The translations under genes and the position numbers were made by a program. Below the pieces are notes generated by a model that saw only the letters and a program-made list of their open reading frames with translations, was not told the origin of the DNA and did no database searches. Positions 52,152 to 61,621 of a DNA stretch of 64,000 bases are shown here, piece after piece; the stretch's first letter is position 1; the number at the start of each line of letters is the position of its first letter. The DNA comes from Crocinitomicaceae bacterium (GTDB taxonomy: Bacteria; Bacteroidota; Bacteroidia; Flavobacteriales_D; Crocinitomicaceae). The stretch lies in contig JALQYQ010000009.1 of the NCBI GenBank assembly GCA_023262855.1, positions 1 through 64,000 on the forward strand, read 5' to 3'.

Positions 52152-53147
52152 TTAATCTTGATTTTTTGCTTTTTGTTCTTTTTCGTATTTCGCTTGTTTT
52201 TCAGCTGCTTCAACAACATCAAATGCCTCAATGATACGCTTCACGAGGCTGTGACGAATAACATCGTTTTGTCCCAAACGCACAATGTCGATTCCTTCTA
52301 CTTCCTTTAAAACATCTAAAGCGTATGCTAAACCAGAACGTTGTTTATGCGGTAAATCGACCTGAGACATATCACCTGTTATGACAAATTTAGCTGTCAT
52401 CCCCATTCGGGTCAAGAACATTTTCATTTGCATTGAAGTTGTATTTTGCGCTTCATCCAGAATTACAAATGCTTTGTCCAACGTTCTTCCTCGCATGAAT
52501 GCCAAAGGTGCAATTTCAATGATTCCGAATTCCAACATGTCAGCCAATTTTTCAGGTGGAATCATATCGCGCAAGGCATCGTACAAAGGCATTAAATAAG
52601 GATCTAATTTCTCCTTCAAATCACCTGGTAAGAAACCTAGATTCTCACCTGCTTCAACAGCTGGACGAGTTAATACAATTCGTTTTACTTCCTTCGCTTT
52701 CAATGCACGAACTGCCATCGCAACAGCCGTATACGTTTTTCCAGTTCCAGCAGGTCCAACCGCAAACACCATGTCGTGTGCTTTAATCGACTGAACAAGT
52801 TTCTTTTGATTTAGGGTTCTTGCTTTGATTTTTGTACCACCATTACCATGAACAATCGTTTCCGACCCATCGTCAAGAGAAATCATTTTGGAACCATCTT
52901 CCATCATCAAATTATCGATGTTATTTTCAGTCACCGCATTGAATTTGTGGTAATGTTGAACAATCAATTCAAACTTGCGTTCAAACTCATCCATTACTTC
53001 CTCATCCCCAGCGATGGTCAACACATTTCCACGTGCTACTACTTTTAATTTCGGGAAGAAACTTTTGATGTGTTTCAAATTTGCATTATTCACACCAAAC
53101 AGTTCGACGGGATTAATCCCTTTGATTTCGATTATTTTCTCTTGCAA
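52152..53147 (-). CDS. PhoH-family ATPase
   Basis: This cytoplasmic ATPase of 331 residues has an N-terminal KH-like domain (about 10-75) and a P-loop domain with Walker A GPAGTGKT (131-138) and Walker B VILDEAQN (about 227-234), then GDMSQVDLPHKQRSGL. Family members are linked to RNA metabolism; in Bacteroidota the gene is widely conserved next to purC. The predicted substrate is RNA, not shown here. Confidence 0.93.
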   Translation of the reverse strand: MQEKIIEIKGINPVELFGVNNANLKHIKSFFPKLKVVARGNVLTIAGDEEVMDEFERKFELIVQHYHKFNAVTENNIDNLMMEDGSKMISLDDGSETIVHGNGGTKIKARTLNQKKLVQSIKAHDMVFAVGPAGTGKTYTAVAMAVRALKAKEVKRIVLTRPAVEAGENLGFLPGDLKEKLDPYLMPLYDALRDMIPPEKLADMLEFGIIEIAPLAFMRGRTLDKAFVILDEAQNTTSMQMKMFLTRMGMTAKFVITGDMSQVDLPHKQRSGLAYALDVLKEVEGIDIVRLGQNDVIRHSLVKRIIEAFDVVEAAEKQAKYEKEQKAKNQD

Positions 53148-53194
53148 TCTAACTAATTTGTGGTTTGTTTCATTAAAAATCGGTCAATTTACCT

Positions 53195-53213
53195 TATTTT
53201 TGCTTCAAAATTA
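53195..53213. promoter_or_regulatory. two facing -7 elements between phoH and the SAM hydrolase gene
   Basis: TATTTTTG on the plus strand (53195-53202) and TAATTTTG on the minus strand (53213-53206) both match TAnnTTTG. They face each other, 3 bp apart, so each predicted transcription start falls in the other's -7 box. One may be spurious, or the two may exclude each other. Clear -33 elements are not visible for either. Confidence 0.4.
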
Positions 53214-53252
53214 GAAAATTATTCGGGACGAAATACGCCAGAATCGAAGCTT

Positions 53253-54110
53253 ATGCAAATAATTACATTAACAACAGATATGGGAGTTCGCGATCATTAC
53301 GTCGCAGCAATCAAAGGCGCAATTTATCGCCATTGTCCTTCCGCACACATTGTTGATGTTTCGCATACGGTTAAACCCTTTGATATTGCTGAAGCTGCCT
53401 TTTATGTTTCATCGTGTTTTGAAGAATTTCCTGAAGGAACTGTTCACGTTATTGGTGTTGACAGTGAGCCAATGGTTAACTTTTCAGGATCTGAAGGTTC
53501 ATTTCCATCGATTATGAAGTTAAAAGGTCACTATTTTATTTCGAATGATAACGGTTTTTTCGGTGCATTTTTAAAAGACCAAGACCACGAAGGTTTCTAT
53601 CGAATTGATGACGTTTTATCGCGTATGGATTTGTTTAAGTTTCCAACAAAAAACATGTTAGTTCCTGCCGCGTGTCGCATTTTAAATGGTGAATCGATTG
53701 ATACCTTTGCGTCACCTTTTACTTCATTCAAAAAGGCTTTTGCCATCAATCCTGTTATTGAAACGAATCTCATCAAAGGATCTGTTCAACACATTGATAA
53801 TTATGGCAATTTAATTACAAACGTACACGAAAGTTTATTTGAACGTTTTGGTAAGGACACACCTTTTACCATTTTCTATCGTAACAAAGATTATCACATC
53901 GACGAAATTTCTGCCACTTATAATTCTGTTCCAAATGGTGAAAAAGTTGCCATTTTCAACAACAATGGCTTATTGGAAATCGCTATCAATCGTGGCGCAA
54001 ATTTGAGCAATGGCGGTGCTGAGCGTTTATTCGGTGTTCGAATTGGTGATGTTATCCGCATTGAATTCACACCTCGTGGATCAAGAGAAACCCTTCATTC
54101 CCTATTTTAA
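53253..54110 (+). CDS. SAM hydroxide adenosyltransferase (SAM hydrolase, DUF62 family)
   Basis: This enzyme splits S-adenosylmethionine into adenosine and methionine; it is related to fluorinase and chlorinase. Started at the ATG at 53253 it is 285 residues and begins MQIITLTTDMGVRDHYVAA, the family N-terminus with the active-site Asp. Further landmarks are HTVKPFDI, DNGFFGAF and HIDNYGNLITN. A frame opening at 53160 lies before the predicted promoter. The next gene's ATG overlaps its stop. Confidence 0.9.
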   Translation: MQIITLTTDMGVRDHYVAAIKGAIYRHCPSAHIVDVSHTVKPFDIAEAAFYVSSCFEEFPEGTVHVIGVDSEPMVNFSGSEGSFPSIMKLKGHYFISNDNGFFGAFLKDQDHEGFYRIDDVLSRMDLFKFPTKNMLVPAACRILNGESIDTFASPFTSFKKAFAINPVIETNLIKGSVQHIDNYGNLITNVHESLFERFGKDTPFTIFYRNKDYHIDEISATYNSVPNGEKVAIFNNNGLLEIAINRGANLSNGGAERLFGVRIGDVIRIEFTPRGSRETLHSLF

Positions 54111-54418
54111 TGATTATTCGCATCGTAAAACTTCACTTTCAAGCCGACAAAATTGATGGTTTTTTAGAATTCTTTGAAACCGTTAAACACAAAGTAAATG
54201 GCTTTCCAGGTTGTTTGGGGATGAAATTGCTTCGAGACATTAATGACCCAACTATCGTGATGACTTATAGTCATTGGGAAGATGAAAGTGATTTGGAAAA
54301 TTACAGAACTTCTGAAACTTTCGGTGAAATTTGGCCGAAGATAAAACCGTGGTTTGCTGAAAAACCTCAAGCTTGGAGTGTGTCAGAACACTTCAATGGT
54401 TTTGATTTAAAAGCTTAA
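54110..54418 (+). CDS. antibiotic biosynthesis monooxygenase (ABM) domain protein
   Basis: This 102-residue protein is a single dimeric alpha+beta barrel domain: MIIRIVKLHF strand, FLEFFETVKHKVNGFPGC helix, then SHWEDESDLENYRTSETFGEIW. Members range from quinol monooxygenases to haem-degrading enzymes, and the substrate cannot be told from sequence. It overlaps the SAM hydrolase stop by 1 bp (TAATG arrangement), so the two are coupled. Confidence 0.85.
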   Translation: MIIRIVKLHFQADKIDGFLEFFETVKHKVNGFPGCLGMKLLRDINDPTIVMTYSHWEDESDLENYRTSETFGEIWPKIKPWFAEKPQAWSVSEHFNGFDLKA

Positions 54419-54497
54419 TGCTTCTTTCTCCCAAAGTGTCTTAATGAATTCTATTTCAGAAATTTCAAAAAAAATCGCGCTAATTAAATTATAAGTA

Positions 54498-54505
54498 TAT
54501 CTTTA
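54498..54505 (+). promoter_or_regulatory. predicted cspA -7 element
   Basis: TATCTTTA matches TAnnTTTG except for the last base and lies 22 bp before the cold-shock gene. If this is the start site, the leader is short, unlike the long cold-responsive leader of Escherichia coli cspA. Confidence 0.4.
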
Positions 54506-54527
54506 ACAAAAATTAATACTAGTAATA

Positions 54528-54719
54528 ATGAGTAAAGGAGTTGTAAAATTCTTCAATGAAACGAAAGGATTCGGTTTCATTATCGAGTCTGAGTCAAGTA
54601 AAGAGTACTTTGTACACGTTTCAGGTCTTGTTGACAAGGTAAAAGAAAACGACGAAGTTGAATTCGAACTTGAAGAAGGAAGAAAAGGATTGAATGCTGT
54701 GAATGTGAAGTTAGCGTAA
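54528..54719 (+). CDS. cspA: cold-shock domain protein
   Basis: This is a single OB-fold nucleic-acid-binding protein of 63 residues. RNP1 is KGFGFI (13-18) and RNP2 is YFVHV (27-31). It binds single-stranded RNA or DNA and may act as an RNA chaperone. A good terminator follows, so it is a single-gene transcript. Symbol by family only; cold induction is not shown. Confidence 0.95.
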   Translation: MSKGVVKFFNETKGFGFIIESESSKEYFVHVSGLVDKVKENDEVEFELEEGRKGLNAVNVKLA

Positions 54720-54745
54720 CTAATATATTTCATAAATTAATTCTG

Positions 54746-54780
54746 AAAAGTCTCGTTCAATTTTTGGACGGGACTTTTTT
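54746..54780 (+). terminator. rho-independent terminator after cspA
   Basis: AAGTCTCGTTC and GGACGGGACTT form a stem with two G-U pairs over an AATTTTT loop, ending in a T run. It lies shortly after the cspA stop. Confidence 0.88.
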
Positions 54781-54882
54781 GATTTTCTTCTCCTTTTGAG
54801 ATAAACTCAAAATTCTGAATAGAAAGAAGGTTATAAACAATTCCCTTTTAATCAATAATTGTCGCTATAAACTAAATCCCTA

Positions 54883-54912
54883 TTGATGTTTCAAAAGGAA
54901 ATCTTAATTTTG
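54883..54912 (+). promoter_or_regulatory. predicted promoter of gldF-gldG
   Basis: TAATTTTG (54905-54912) is an exact -7 element, with TTG at 54883-54885, 19 bp upstream, the ideal spacing. The predicted start near 54916 gives a 20-nt leader before gldF. Confidence 0.7.
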
Positions 54913-54935
54913 GGGACATTAACTAAATACATCGA

Positions 54936-55679
54936 ATGAGAGCACTTTATTTCAAAGAAATAAAAAGTTTCCTAACCTCAATTATTGGGTACATTTTCAT
55001 CCTAATATTTTTGATTGCTTCGGGTCTTTTGCATTGGGTAATGCCAAATAACAAATACTTGTATGCCAATTTGTTGGAAGGAACGGAATCGAACCTTATT
55101 CCATTTTTCGACATCGCACCTTTCATCTTGCTCATTTTAATTCCAGCAATTACGATGCGTATGATTGCAGAAGAACGTAGAACGGGGACGATTGAATTAC
55201 TTTTTACACGACCAATTTCGGATCTGAACATTGTCTTAGCAAAATATTTTGCTGGAGTCACATTGGTTATTTTCTCTTTGATTCCTACAATTGTTTACTA
55301 CATTTCCATGCATTACTTGGGAAGTCCAGTTGGTATTATGGATGACGGTGCAACAATTACCTCTTACATTGGATTGATTTTACTTGGGTCTGTTTTCGTT
55401 TCTATCGGGTTATTCGCCTCTTCCCTAACAAACAATCAAATTGTTGCTTTTATCATTGGCGTATTTTTATGTTTCTTGTTTTATTCAGGATTCACGCTAC
55501 TTGGAAGCTTTGTACTTCTTGGAAATTTCGACTCAGTAATTCAATACGTTAGTTTATCCTATCACTATGATTCGATTATGAAAGGTGTTGTTGATACAAG
55601 TGACATTGTATATTTCATTTCGATTATTGGATTGTTCATTTTTGCTGCTTTGACAGTGATCAAAACCTTAAAAAAGTAA
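54936..55679 (+). CDS. gldF: gliding motility ABC transporter permease GldF
   Basis: This membrane permease works with GldG and the ATP-binding GldA in gliding bacteria. The 247-residue product has about six helices, the start MRALYFKEIKSFLTSIIGY and the segment RMIAEERRTGTIELLFTRPI (about 75-94) typical of ABC-2 permeases. It is followed by gldG after 3 bp. gldA is not in the window. Confidence 0.93.
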   Translation: MRALYFKEIKSFLTSIIGYIFILIFLIASGLLHWVMPNNKYLYANLLEGTESNLIPFFDIAPFILLILIPAITMRMIAEERRTGTIELLFTRPISDLNIVLAKYFAGVTLVIFSLIPTIVYYISMHYLGSPVGIMDDGATITSYIGLILLGSVFVSIGLFASSLTNNQIVAFIIGVFLCFLFYSGFTLLGSFVLLGNFDSVIQYVSLSYHYDSIMKGVVDTSDIVYFISIIGLFIFAALTVIKTLKK

Positions 55680-55682
55680 CGC

Positions 55683-57467
55683 ATGTCAGAAAAGAAAAAA
55701 CTCACCAAAGGCTTATTCAATTGGACTTTTCTAGGAATTGTTGTTGTTGCATTGATTTTAATCAACATCATCAGTTCGTTTTTGTACACACGCATTGACA
55801 TGACAGAAGATCAACGTTATTCGTTGACAGATGGAACAGTCGCATTTCTAGAAAACAAGGAGCAATTTAAAAACCGAGTAAGTATAAAAATTTACCTCGA
55901 AGGAAATTTACCTGCTGAAATCAAACACTTTCGAGATGAAATTGAAGCCAAGCTAGTTGAATTCAAGCAAATTGCTGGAGACCGCATTGAGTATCAGTTC
56001 TTAGATCCGAACGTTGGAACAGAAGGTGAAAAACAAGCGCTATTCGAACAATTGTACGCAAAAGGAAAAGGTATAATGCCGTTGGAAATTGTCTACATGA
56101 AAGACGGTTCTCAAAGTAAAATGATGTTGTGGCCAGGTGCAGTTATTGACTACGGCGGAACAACTGTTCAAACAATTCAATTTTTACCTGGAACGCCTGT
56201 TGAGCATCCTTATGTATTGGATGAATTAACAGATTTAATTGACAATTCAACAAAAAATTTAGAGTACATCCTTGTTAGTTCTTTGCGAAAAACAACGTTG
56301 ATTAAAAAACCACGTGTTGCCTTTTTACAAGGACATGGCGAGTTAAATTTCCAGCAAACTCAGCGCGTGAGATCGTTGATTGCACCTTATTTTTCAATTG
56401 CAGATATTACAATCAATGATTCATTAGCTGCTTTGGATAATTTAGACGGATTAATCATTGCTCGACCAACTCAAAAATTCAGTGATAAAGATTTATTTGT
56501 TATTGATCAATTTGTCATGAAAGGTGGCCGTTTGATGTGTTTTATTGATGCGCTTTATTTGAACGAGGATACACTTAATCGCAATGGTACAACCCATACG
56601 ATGCGCTACGACACTGGAATAGAACGCATGCTATTTGATTATGGATTAAAGCTGAACGATAATTATGTTGTCGATGTGAGTTGTGTTGACAAACCTGTTC
56701 CATTCGCTAATCAATCTAAGATTCCTTGGTTCTTCCATGTGTTAGCAACACCGACAAAACATCCTATTTCAAGAAATCTTGAGCCTGTTTCATTAAAATA
56801 CACAAGTCAAGTTGATTCAGTTGGATCCGGAAACTACAAGTTTACACCAATCTTAACTTCTTCGACGAATGCAAGTGTTACTGGACTTGCGCCAATGGTT
56901 AGTTTAGCGATGCCGCTTAATTATGGTGACAATCCTGTTTTGGTTCCTAATCCATCGGATGAAAGTAACAAAGTGATTTTAGCTGCTTTGACTGAAGGTA
57001 AGTTTGAATCTCATTTTAGAAACCGCATTGTTGAAGAATATTCGAATAATCCATCTGCAAGGTATTTAGCTGAATCGAAAAAAGAAGGGAAAGTTTTGTT
57101 GATTGGAAATGGTCGTTTCATTGCAAACGCTTATGACTCAATGCCTGCTAGAAATGGCCAAGGTTACATGTACCGTCCAACTCAATTCAACGATTTACGA
57201 ATGGATTTAGAAATGGCGAGCATTAACATTCCAGTCTATTTTGGAAATCAAGAATTTTTCCAAAACTTAGTTGATTACATGTTGGGCGACAATTCTGTTT
57301 TGGACATTCGCAGTCGTCAAATTGACATCCATGCAATAGACAAAGAGAAAGTCAAAGCAGATGCGACATTCTACAAACTGATCAACATTTTTATCCCTGT
57401 TCTTTTAGTGCTTCTTTTCGCTTTCATCATGAGCTATTTAAGAAGAAGAAAATACGTTCAAAAATAA
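55683..57467 (+). CDS. gldG: gliding motility ABC transporter protein GldG
   Basis: This 594-residue protein has an N-terminal helix (about 13-35), a large extracytoplasmic domain related to ABC-type uncharacterised transport proteins (RVAFLQGHGELN and LMCFIDAL are landmarks) and a C-terminal helix (about 563-585). It partners GldF. The unit gldF-gldG-DUF4340 is tightly spaced (3-4 bp). In other gliding bacteria these genes are needed for motility, but the genes here do not prove gliding. Confidence 0.93.
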   Translation: MSEKKKLTKGLFNWTFLGIVVVALILINIISSFLYTRIDMTEDQRYSLTDGTVAFLENKEQFKNRVSIKIYLEGNLPAEIKHFRDEIEAKLVEFKQIAGDRIEYQFLDPNVGTEGEKQALFEQLYAKGKGIMPLEIVYMKDGSQSKMMLWPGAVIDYGGTTVQTIQFLPGTPVEHPYVLDELTDLIDNSTKNLEYILVSSLRKTTLIKKPRVAFLQGHGELNFQQTQRVRSLIAPYFSIADITINDSLAALDNLDGLIIARPTQKFSDKDLFVIDQFVMKGGRLMCFIDALYLNEDTLNRNGTTHTMRYDTGIERMLFDYGLKLNDNYVVDVSCVDKPVPFANQSKIPWFFHVLATPTKHPISRNLEPVSLKYTSQVDSVGSGNYKFTPILTSSTNASVTGLAPMVSLAMPLNYGDNPVLVPNPSDESNKVILAALTEGKFESHFRNRIVEEYSNNPSARYLAESKKEGKVLLIGNGRFIANAYDSMPARNGQGYMYRPTQFNDLRMDLEMASINIPVYFGNQEFFQNLVDYMLGDNSVLDIRSRQIDIHAIDKEKVKADATFYKLINIFIPVLLVLLFAFIMSYLRRRKYVQK

Positions 57468-57471
57468 ACCT

Positions 57472-58536
57472 ATGAAGAAACTAATTATTTTAATCGTTGC
57501 AGTTGGTGTTTTAGGCTTTTTAGCTTGGTTCACAATGGATTTAATGAAGGGAAAAGGAAAATCCGATACAGAGTTAATTGAATTCAATGTAACTGACACG
57601 AGCACAGTCGATAAAATAATTATAACAGATGCTTTTTCGAATAAAATTGAATTGGTTCGAAATGGTAAAACTTGGAATGAAGCAAGCGGTGATTGTATTT
57701 CTACTCCGAATGTCAATTTCATCCTTGAGACTTTCAAAAACATTGAATTCAAAGGGTATTTACCTGAAAATTCAATTGAGAAATTCACGAATTTAATGGC
57801 GTCACAGAGCACGAAAGTGGAAATTTTCCAAAATGGTGAATGGACAAAAACTTGGTACATCGGACCTGCATCGGCTGATCATTATGGACAAATCATGTTA
57901 CTTGATTCTGACGAATATGGGAAAAGTGGTAAACCAGTTATCATGAAAATCAAAGGTGAAAATGGTATTATTGAACCCCGTTTTTTTGCTGATAAACGCA
58001 AATGGGCTTGTACCAATATTTTTGCGTTGGGAATCGACCAAATTTCGAAAGTTGACCTGAAAGTTTATGATGATCCTTCTTTGAGTTTCACAGTTACCAA
58101 AACTGGCAGTCGTGTTGATGTTTATCAGCAAGGCAGAAAACTACCAAACGTTGATACAGCAATGGTTTATCGTTATTTACAGAAGTATAAAAAAGTACAT
58201 TTCGATCTTGCTAATTTTGAACTTTCAGACAAGCAAGTTGACAGTTTGAAGAAGACGATGCCGTTTGCCAAATTAACAGTTTCTGAAACATCTGGAAAAA
58301 AGACAGCTTTACGCATGTTCCGCATTAAAACGAATAATCAATCAGTGAACGAATTTGGTGAAATTGTTGATGTTGACATGGATCGTTTTTGGTGCCAATT
58401 GCCTTCAGGGGATTTAGTAAAATGTCAGTACTTTGTGTTTAATCCATTAATCATGGGGCATATTTATTTCCCAATGGATTTAAGCAAACGTAAAACTGCA
58501 CCTTCACAAGGAAGCGCCGTGTACAATGCTCTGTAA
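57472..58536 (+). CDS. DUF4340 domain-containing protein
   Basis: The 354-residue product has an N-terminal helix (about 3-21) and a periplasmic domain of repeated beta-rich units (about 30-300, IEFNVTDTSTVDKIII, WTKTWYIG and GENGIIEPR). DUF4340 proteins commonly follow GldG-like ABC components, as here (4 bp gap), and are thought to be accessory parts of that transporter. Function not established. Confidence 0.85.
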   Translation: MKKLIILIVAVGVLGFLAWFTMDLMKGKGKSDTELIEFNVTDTSTVDKIIITDAFSNKIELVRNGKTWNEASGDCISTPNVNFILETFKNIEFKGYLPENSIEKFTNLMASQSTKVEIFQNGEWTKTWYIGPASADHYGQIMLLDSDEYGKSGKPVIMKIKGENGIIEPRFFADKRKWACTNIFALGIDQISKVDLKVYDDPSLSFTVTKTGSRVDVYQQGRKLPNVDTAMVYRYLQKYKKVHFDLANFELSDKQVDSLKKTMPFAKLTVSETSGKKTALRMFRIKTNNQSVNEFGEIVDVDMDRFWCQLPSGDLVKCQYFVFNPLIMGHIYFPMDLSKRKTAPSQGSAVYNAL

Positions 58537-58594
58537 CTATTGTTACAAGTTTTAATTTCCATTTATCTTAGTTTCGTCAAATCAATTTTTTGAA

Positions 58595-60289
58595 ATGAAA
58601 CGAATCTTCTTGCTTTTTCTCGGCCTTGGAAATCTTGCGTACGGACAAAATCCACTTTTTATCCCAAGTACATTAAGTGGTAACACTATAAATCTGAGTC
58701 TTCAAAATGGAAGTGTAAACTTTTATCCTGGAAATGCGACTCAAACAATGGGCGTAAATGGAAATTTATTGGGTCCAACCATTCTTTTGGATCGTTATCA
58801 AACGGTTACGATGAATGTTACTAATAACCTTACCGATACAACAACAATTCATTGGCACGGAATGCATGTTGCACCACAAAACGATGGTGGTCCTCATACT
58901 GTTATCCCACCAGGAACAACTTGGTCACCTTCTTTTCCTGTCTTGGATTGGGCAACAACTAATTGGTATCATCCACATTTACACATGAAAACAAATGAAC
59001 ATGTGCAAAAAGGAATTGCTGGAATGATTATCGTTCGTGATGATATTGAAGCAGCTTTAGACCTGCCAAGAACCTACGGTGTTGATGATATCCCATTGGT
59101 AATTCAAACAAAAGCATTCGATGCTTCCAATCAAATAATTACGCTTGAAACAGCACTTGATACGTCTTTGATGATCAATGGAACAATTGATCCTATAAGC
59201 AATTTACCAGCCCAAGTGGTTCGATTGAGATTATTAAATGGTTCTTCAGAACGTGTGTACAACATTGGTTTTTCTTCAAATCAAACCTTTTATCAAATTG
59301 GATCAGACGGCGGTTTATTGACAGCACCAGTCGCTTTGACCCGTTTGCGAATTGCTCCTGGTGAACGCATGGAAATATTGGTTGATTTCACGGGCATGCA
59401 AGGTCAAAACACAGCATTAATGAGCTATGGAAGCGAACTGCCTTCTGCAATTTACGGTGCATCTCAACCGGGAATGGGAGCAGGACAAACAATCCCGAAT
59501 TACACATTAAATCCACTGAACGGTGCCAATTTTCAGCTCCTAGGTATTTCAATCGGAGCACAAACGAGTAATCCAATTACAACGATACCAAGTTCATTGG
59601 TCGCGCATTCTCCTTGGCTTCAAGCAAATGCATCAACAACTCGAACTTTGACCTTTTCGCCACAAACAATGGGTCCAACAGCCATTCAAGGTCCTTTTTT
59701 AATCAACATGATGCCTTTCGACATGATGATGATCAACCAATATATTCCGTTTGAGAACACAGAAATATGGACATTGACAAACAATACTCCAATTGCACAT
59801 CCATTTCACATTCATGATGTTCAATTTTACGTTTTGGACATCAATGGCGTTGCGCCACCTGCCAATCAACAAGGGAGAAAAGATGTGATTTTAGTTCCAG
59901 CTGGTGGTGGAGTCGTTCGATTCATTACAAAATTTGAAGATTTTTACAACGACACCATTCCTTACATGTACCACTGTCATATGTTAACGCATGAAGATGG
60001 AGGAATGATGGGCCAATTTATTGTGAATTCTCCAATTGTCGGGCTGAATGAAAGCCAAACAAGCATGGAATCGTTCGTTTATCCAAATCCTGTTATTGAT
60101 TTTCTAACAATTGACACACCGATTGGTTCTAGACTTGTTCTTTATGACAATACTGGTCGATTCATCTGGGGAGAAACAACGGACAAAATGAATCAAAAAA
60201 TTGATTTTTCTGGTTTAAAAACTGGGGTTTATTTCTTAAATCAGGTGGAGAATGAACAAACTCGGGTGATTAAAATTTTCAAAAATTAA
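58595..60289 (+). CDS. multicopper oxidase with T9SS type A sorting domain
   Basis: This is a secreted copper enzyme that oxidises metals or phenols. The 564-residue product has a signal peptide (about 1-16), copper motifs HWHGMH (about 86-91), WYHPHLH (about 127-133), HPFHIHDVQF (about 401-410) and YHCHMLTHEDGGMM (about 459-472), and a T9SS type A tail from YPNPVIDF (about 495) to the end. The full type 1 and trinuclear ligand set looks present. Clusters of Met near residues 370-378 suggest a CueO-like copper-related role; T9SS-directed export would place it on the cell surface. Confidence 0.92.
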   Translation: MKRIFLLFLGLGNLAYGQNPLFIPSTLSGNTINLSLQNGSVNFYPGNATQTMGVNGNLLGPTILLDRYQTVTMNVTNNLTDTTTIHWHGMHVAPQNDGGPHTVIPPGTTWSPSFPVLDWATTNWYHPHLHMKTNEHVQKGIAGMIIVRDDIEAALDLPRTYGVDDIPLVIQTKAFDASNQIITLETALDTSLMINGTIDPISNLPAQVVRLRLLNGSSERVYNIGFSSNQTFYQIGSDGGLLTAPVALTRLRIAPGERMEILVDFTGMQGQNTALMSYGSELPSAIYGASQPGMGAGQTIPNYTLNPLNGANFQLLGISIGAQTSNPITTIPSSLVAHSPWLQANASTTRTLTFSPQTMGPTAIQGPFLINMMPFDMMMINQYIPFENTEIWTLTNNTPIAHPFHIHDVQFYVLDINGVAPPANQQGRKDVILVPAGGGVVRFITKFEDFYNDTIPYMYHCHMLTHEDGGMMGQFIVNSPIVGLNESQTSMESFVYPNPVIDFLTIDTPIGSRLVLYDNTGRFIWGETTDKMNQKIDFSGLKTGVYFLNQVENEQTRVIKIFKN

Positions 60290-60371
60290 GGAATTAAAAT
60301 TCAATTTTGCGATTGTTAATAAAAAGTTTAAAAAAACACTTTGAACGTGTGATTTAAAGGCGTTCGATGAA

Positions 60372-60379
60372 TAAATTTG
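60372..60379 (+). promoter_or_regulatory. predicted dnaN -7 element
   Basis: TAAATTTG matches TAnnTTTG exactly. The predicted start near 60383 lies 14 bp before the ATG at 60397 and downstream of an in-frame ATG at 60367, which it therefore excludes. The -33 element is not well placed. Confidence 0.5.
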
Positions 60380-60396
60380 TTATAAATTTCAGAGAA

Positions 60397-61515
60397 ATGA
60401 ATTTTATAATATCAAGTACAACATTACTTCGTCACTTACAAAGTATTTCTGGTGTTTTAAGCACTAGCAACACTTTACCAATTCTAGATAACTTTTTATT
60501 CGAAATAGTTGACGGACAGCTGACAGTTTCTGCTTCAGATTTGGAAACAACAATGCGCACTTCCTTGGAAGTTGAAGCGAATGAAGCTGGAAAAATTGCT
60601 ATTCCTGCAAAATTATTGTTGGATGTTTTAAAAAATCTTCCAGATCAACCTTGTACTTTCTTAGTTGACAAAACAAACTTCTCTGTTGAGATTGCTTACG
60701 ACAATGGAAAGTCGAAAATGGTTGGTTACAACGGTGAAGATTTCCCACGCACTCCTGCAATTGAAAACAGTAGTAAAACAAAAGTTTCAGGTGAAATCAT
60801 TTCAAAAGCAATTAATAAAACATTATTTGCTACTGGAAATGATGATTTACGTCCTGTAATGAGTGGTGTTTTTTGTCAGTTTAGTCCACAAGACATTACA
60901 TTCGTTGCCACGGATGCTCACAAATTGGTACGTTACAGAAGAACGGATTCTACAGCAACTGGAAGTTCATCTTTCATTCTTCCAAAAAAACCATTGAATT
61001 TGTTAAAATCAAATTTAAGTGGCGCTGAAGAAGTATTGTTGGAATACAATGAATCAAACGCCATTTTTACGTTCAACGACATTGTATTAGTTTGCCGTTT
61101 AATCGACGGAAAATATCCGAATTATGAAGCCGTAATTCCGAAAGAGAATCCAAATGTATTGATCATTGATCGTGCACAATTCTTAAGTTCAATTAAGCGC
61201 GTTTCGATTTTTGCGAATAAAACAACGCATCAAATTAAATTGAAATTAGCTGGTTCAGAATTATCATTATCTGCTGAAGATATTGACTTCTCAAATGAAG
61301 CGAACGAGCGTTTGACATGTAATTATGATGGTGATGATATGGAAATTGGTTTCAATTCACGATTCTTAATGGAAATGTTGAACAACCTTGACACAACGGA
61401 AGTGAAACTTGAAATGAGCGAACCTTCTCGTGCTGGTTTATTGATGCCTGCTGTAAAAGACAATGAAGACGAAGACATACTGATGCTTGTAATGCCAGTG
61501 ATGTTGAATCGTTAA
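60397..61515 (+). CDS. dnaN: DNA polymerase III beta subunit (sliding clamp)
   Basis: This is the ring-shaped clamp that holds the replicative polymerase on DNA. From the ATG at 60397 it has 372 residues and begins MNFIISSTTLLRHLQSISG, the normal DnaN N-terminus. The frame also opens at 60367, which adds ten unconserved residues. The three clamp domains and a C-terminus ending LVMPVMLNR are intact. It lies downstream of gldF-gldG, a synteny common in Flavobacteriia; the chromosome origin is not nearby by any sign I see. Confidence 0.96.
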   Translation: MNFIISSTTLLRHLQSISGVLSTSNTLPILDNFLFEIVDGQLTVSASDLETTMRTSLEVEANEAGKIAIPAKLLLDVLKNLPDQPCTFLVDKTNFSVEIAYDNGKSKMVGYNGEDFPRTPAIENSSKTKVSGEIISKAINKTLFATGNDDLRPVMSGVFCQFSPQDITFVATDAHKLVRYRRTDSTATGSSSFILPKKPLNLLKSNLSGAEEVLLEYNESNAIFTFNDIVLVCRLIDGKYPNYEAVIPKENPNVLIIDRAQFLSSIKRVSIFANKTTHQIKLKLAGSELSLSAEDIDFSNEANERLTCNYDGDDMEIGFNSRFLMEMLNNLDTTEVKLEMSEPSRAGLLMPAVKDNEDEDILMLVMPVMLNR

Positions 61516-61531
61516 TCAACAAAAACATATG

Positions 61532-61560
61532 AAAATCCATCCTTAGTGATGGATTTTTTT
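61532..61560 (+). terminator. rho-independent terminator after dnaN
   Basis: AAAATCCATC (61532-61541) pairs perfectly with GATGGATTTT (61548-61557) over CTTAGT, followed by a T run. It lies 16 bp after the dnaN stop. Confidence 0.92.
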
Positions 61561-61592
61561 TTGCTTTAACTAATTTATAGATTTCAATTTAG

Positions 61593-61600
61593 TAAATTTG
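61593..61600 (+). promoter_or_regulatory. predicted -7 element for the lipoprotein gene
   Basis: TAAATTTG matches TAnnTTTG exactly and lies 21 bp before the ATG at 61622. No TTG is visible at the -33 position. Confidence 0.45.
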
Positions 61601-61621
61601 AACATAAGCTAAACTCGTTGC

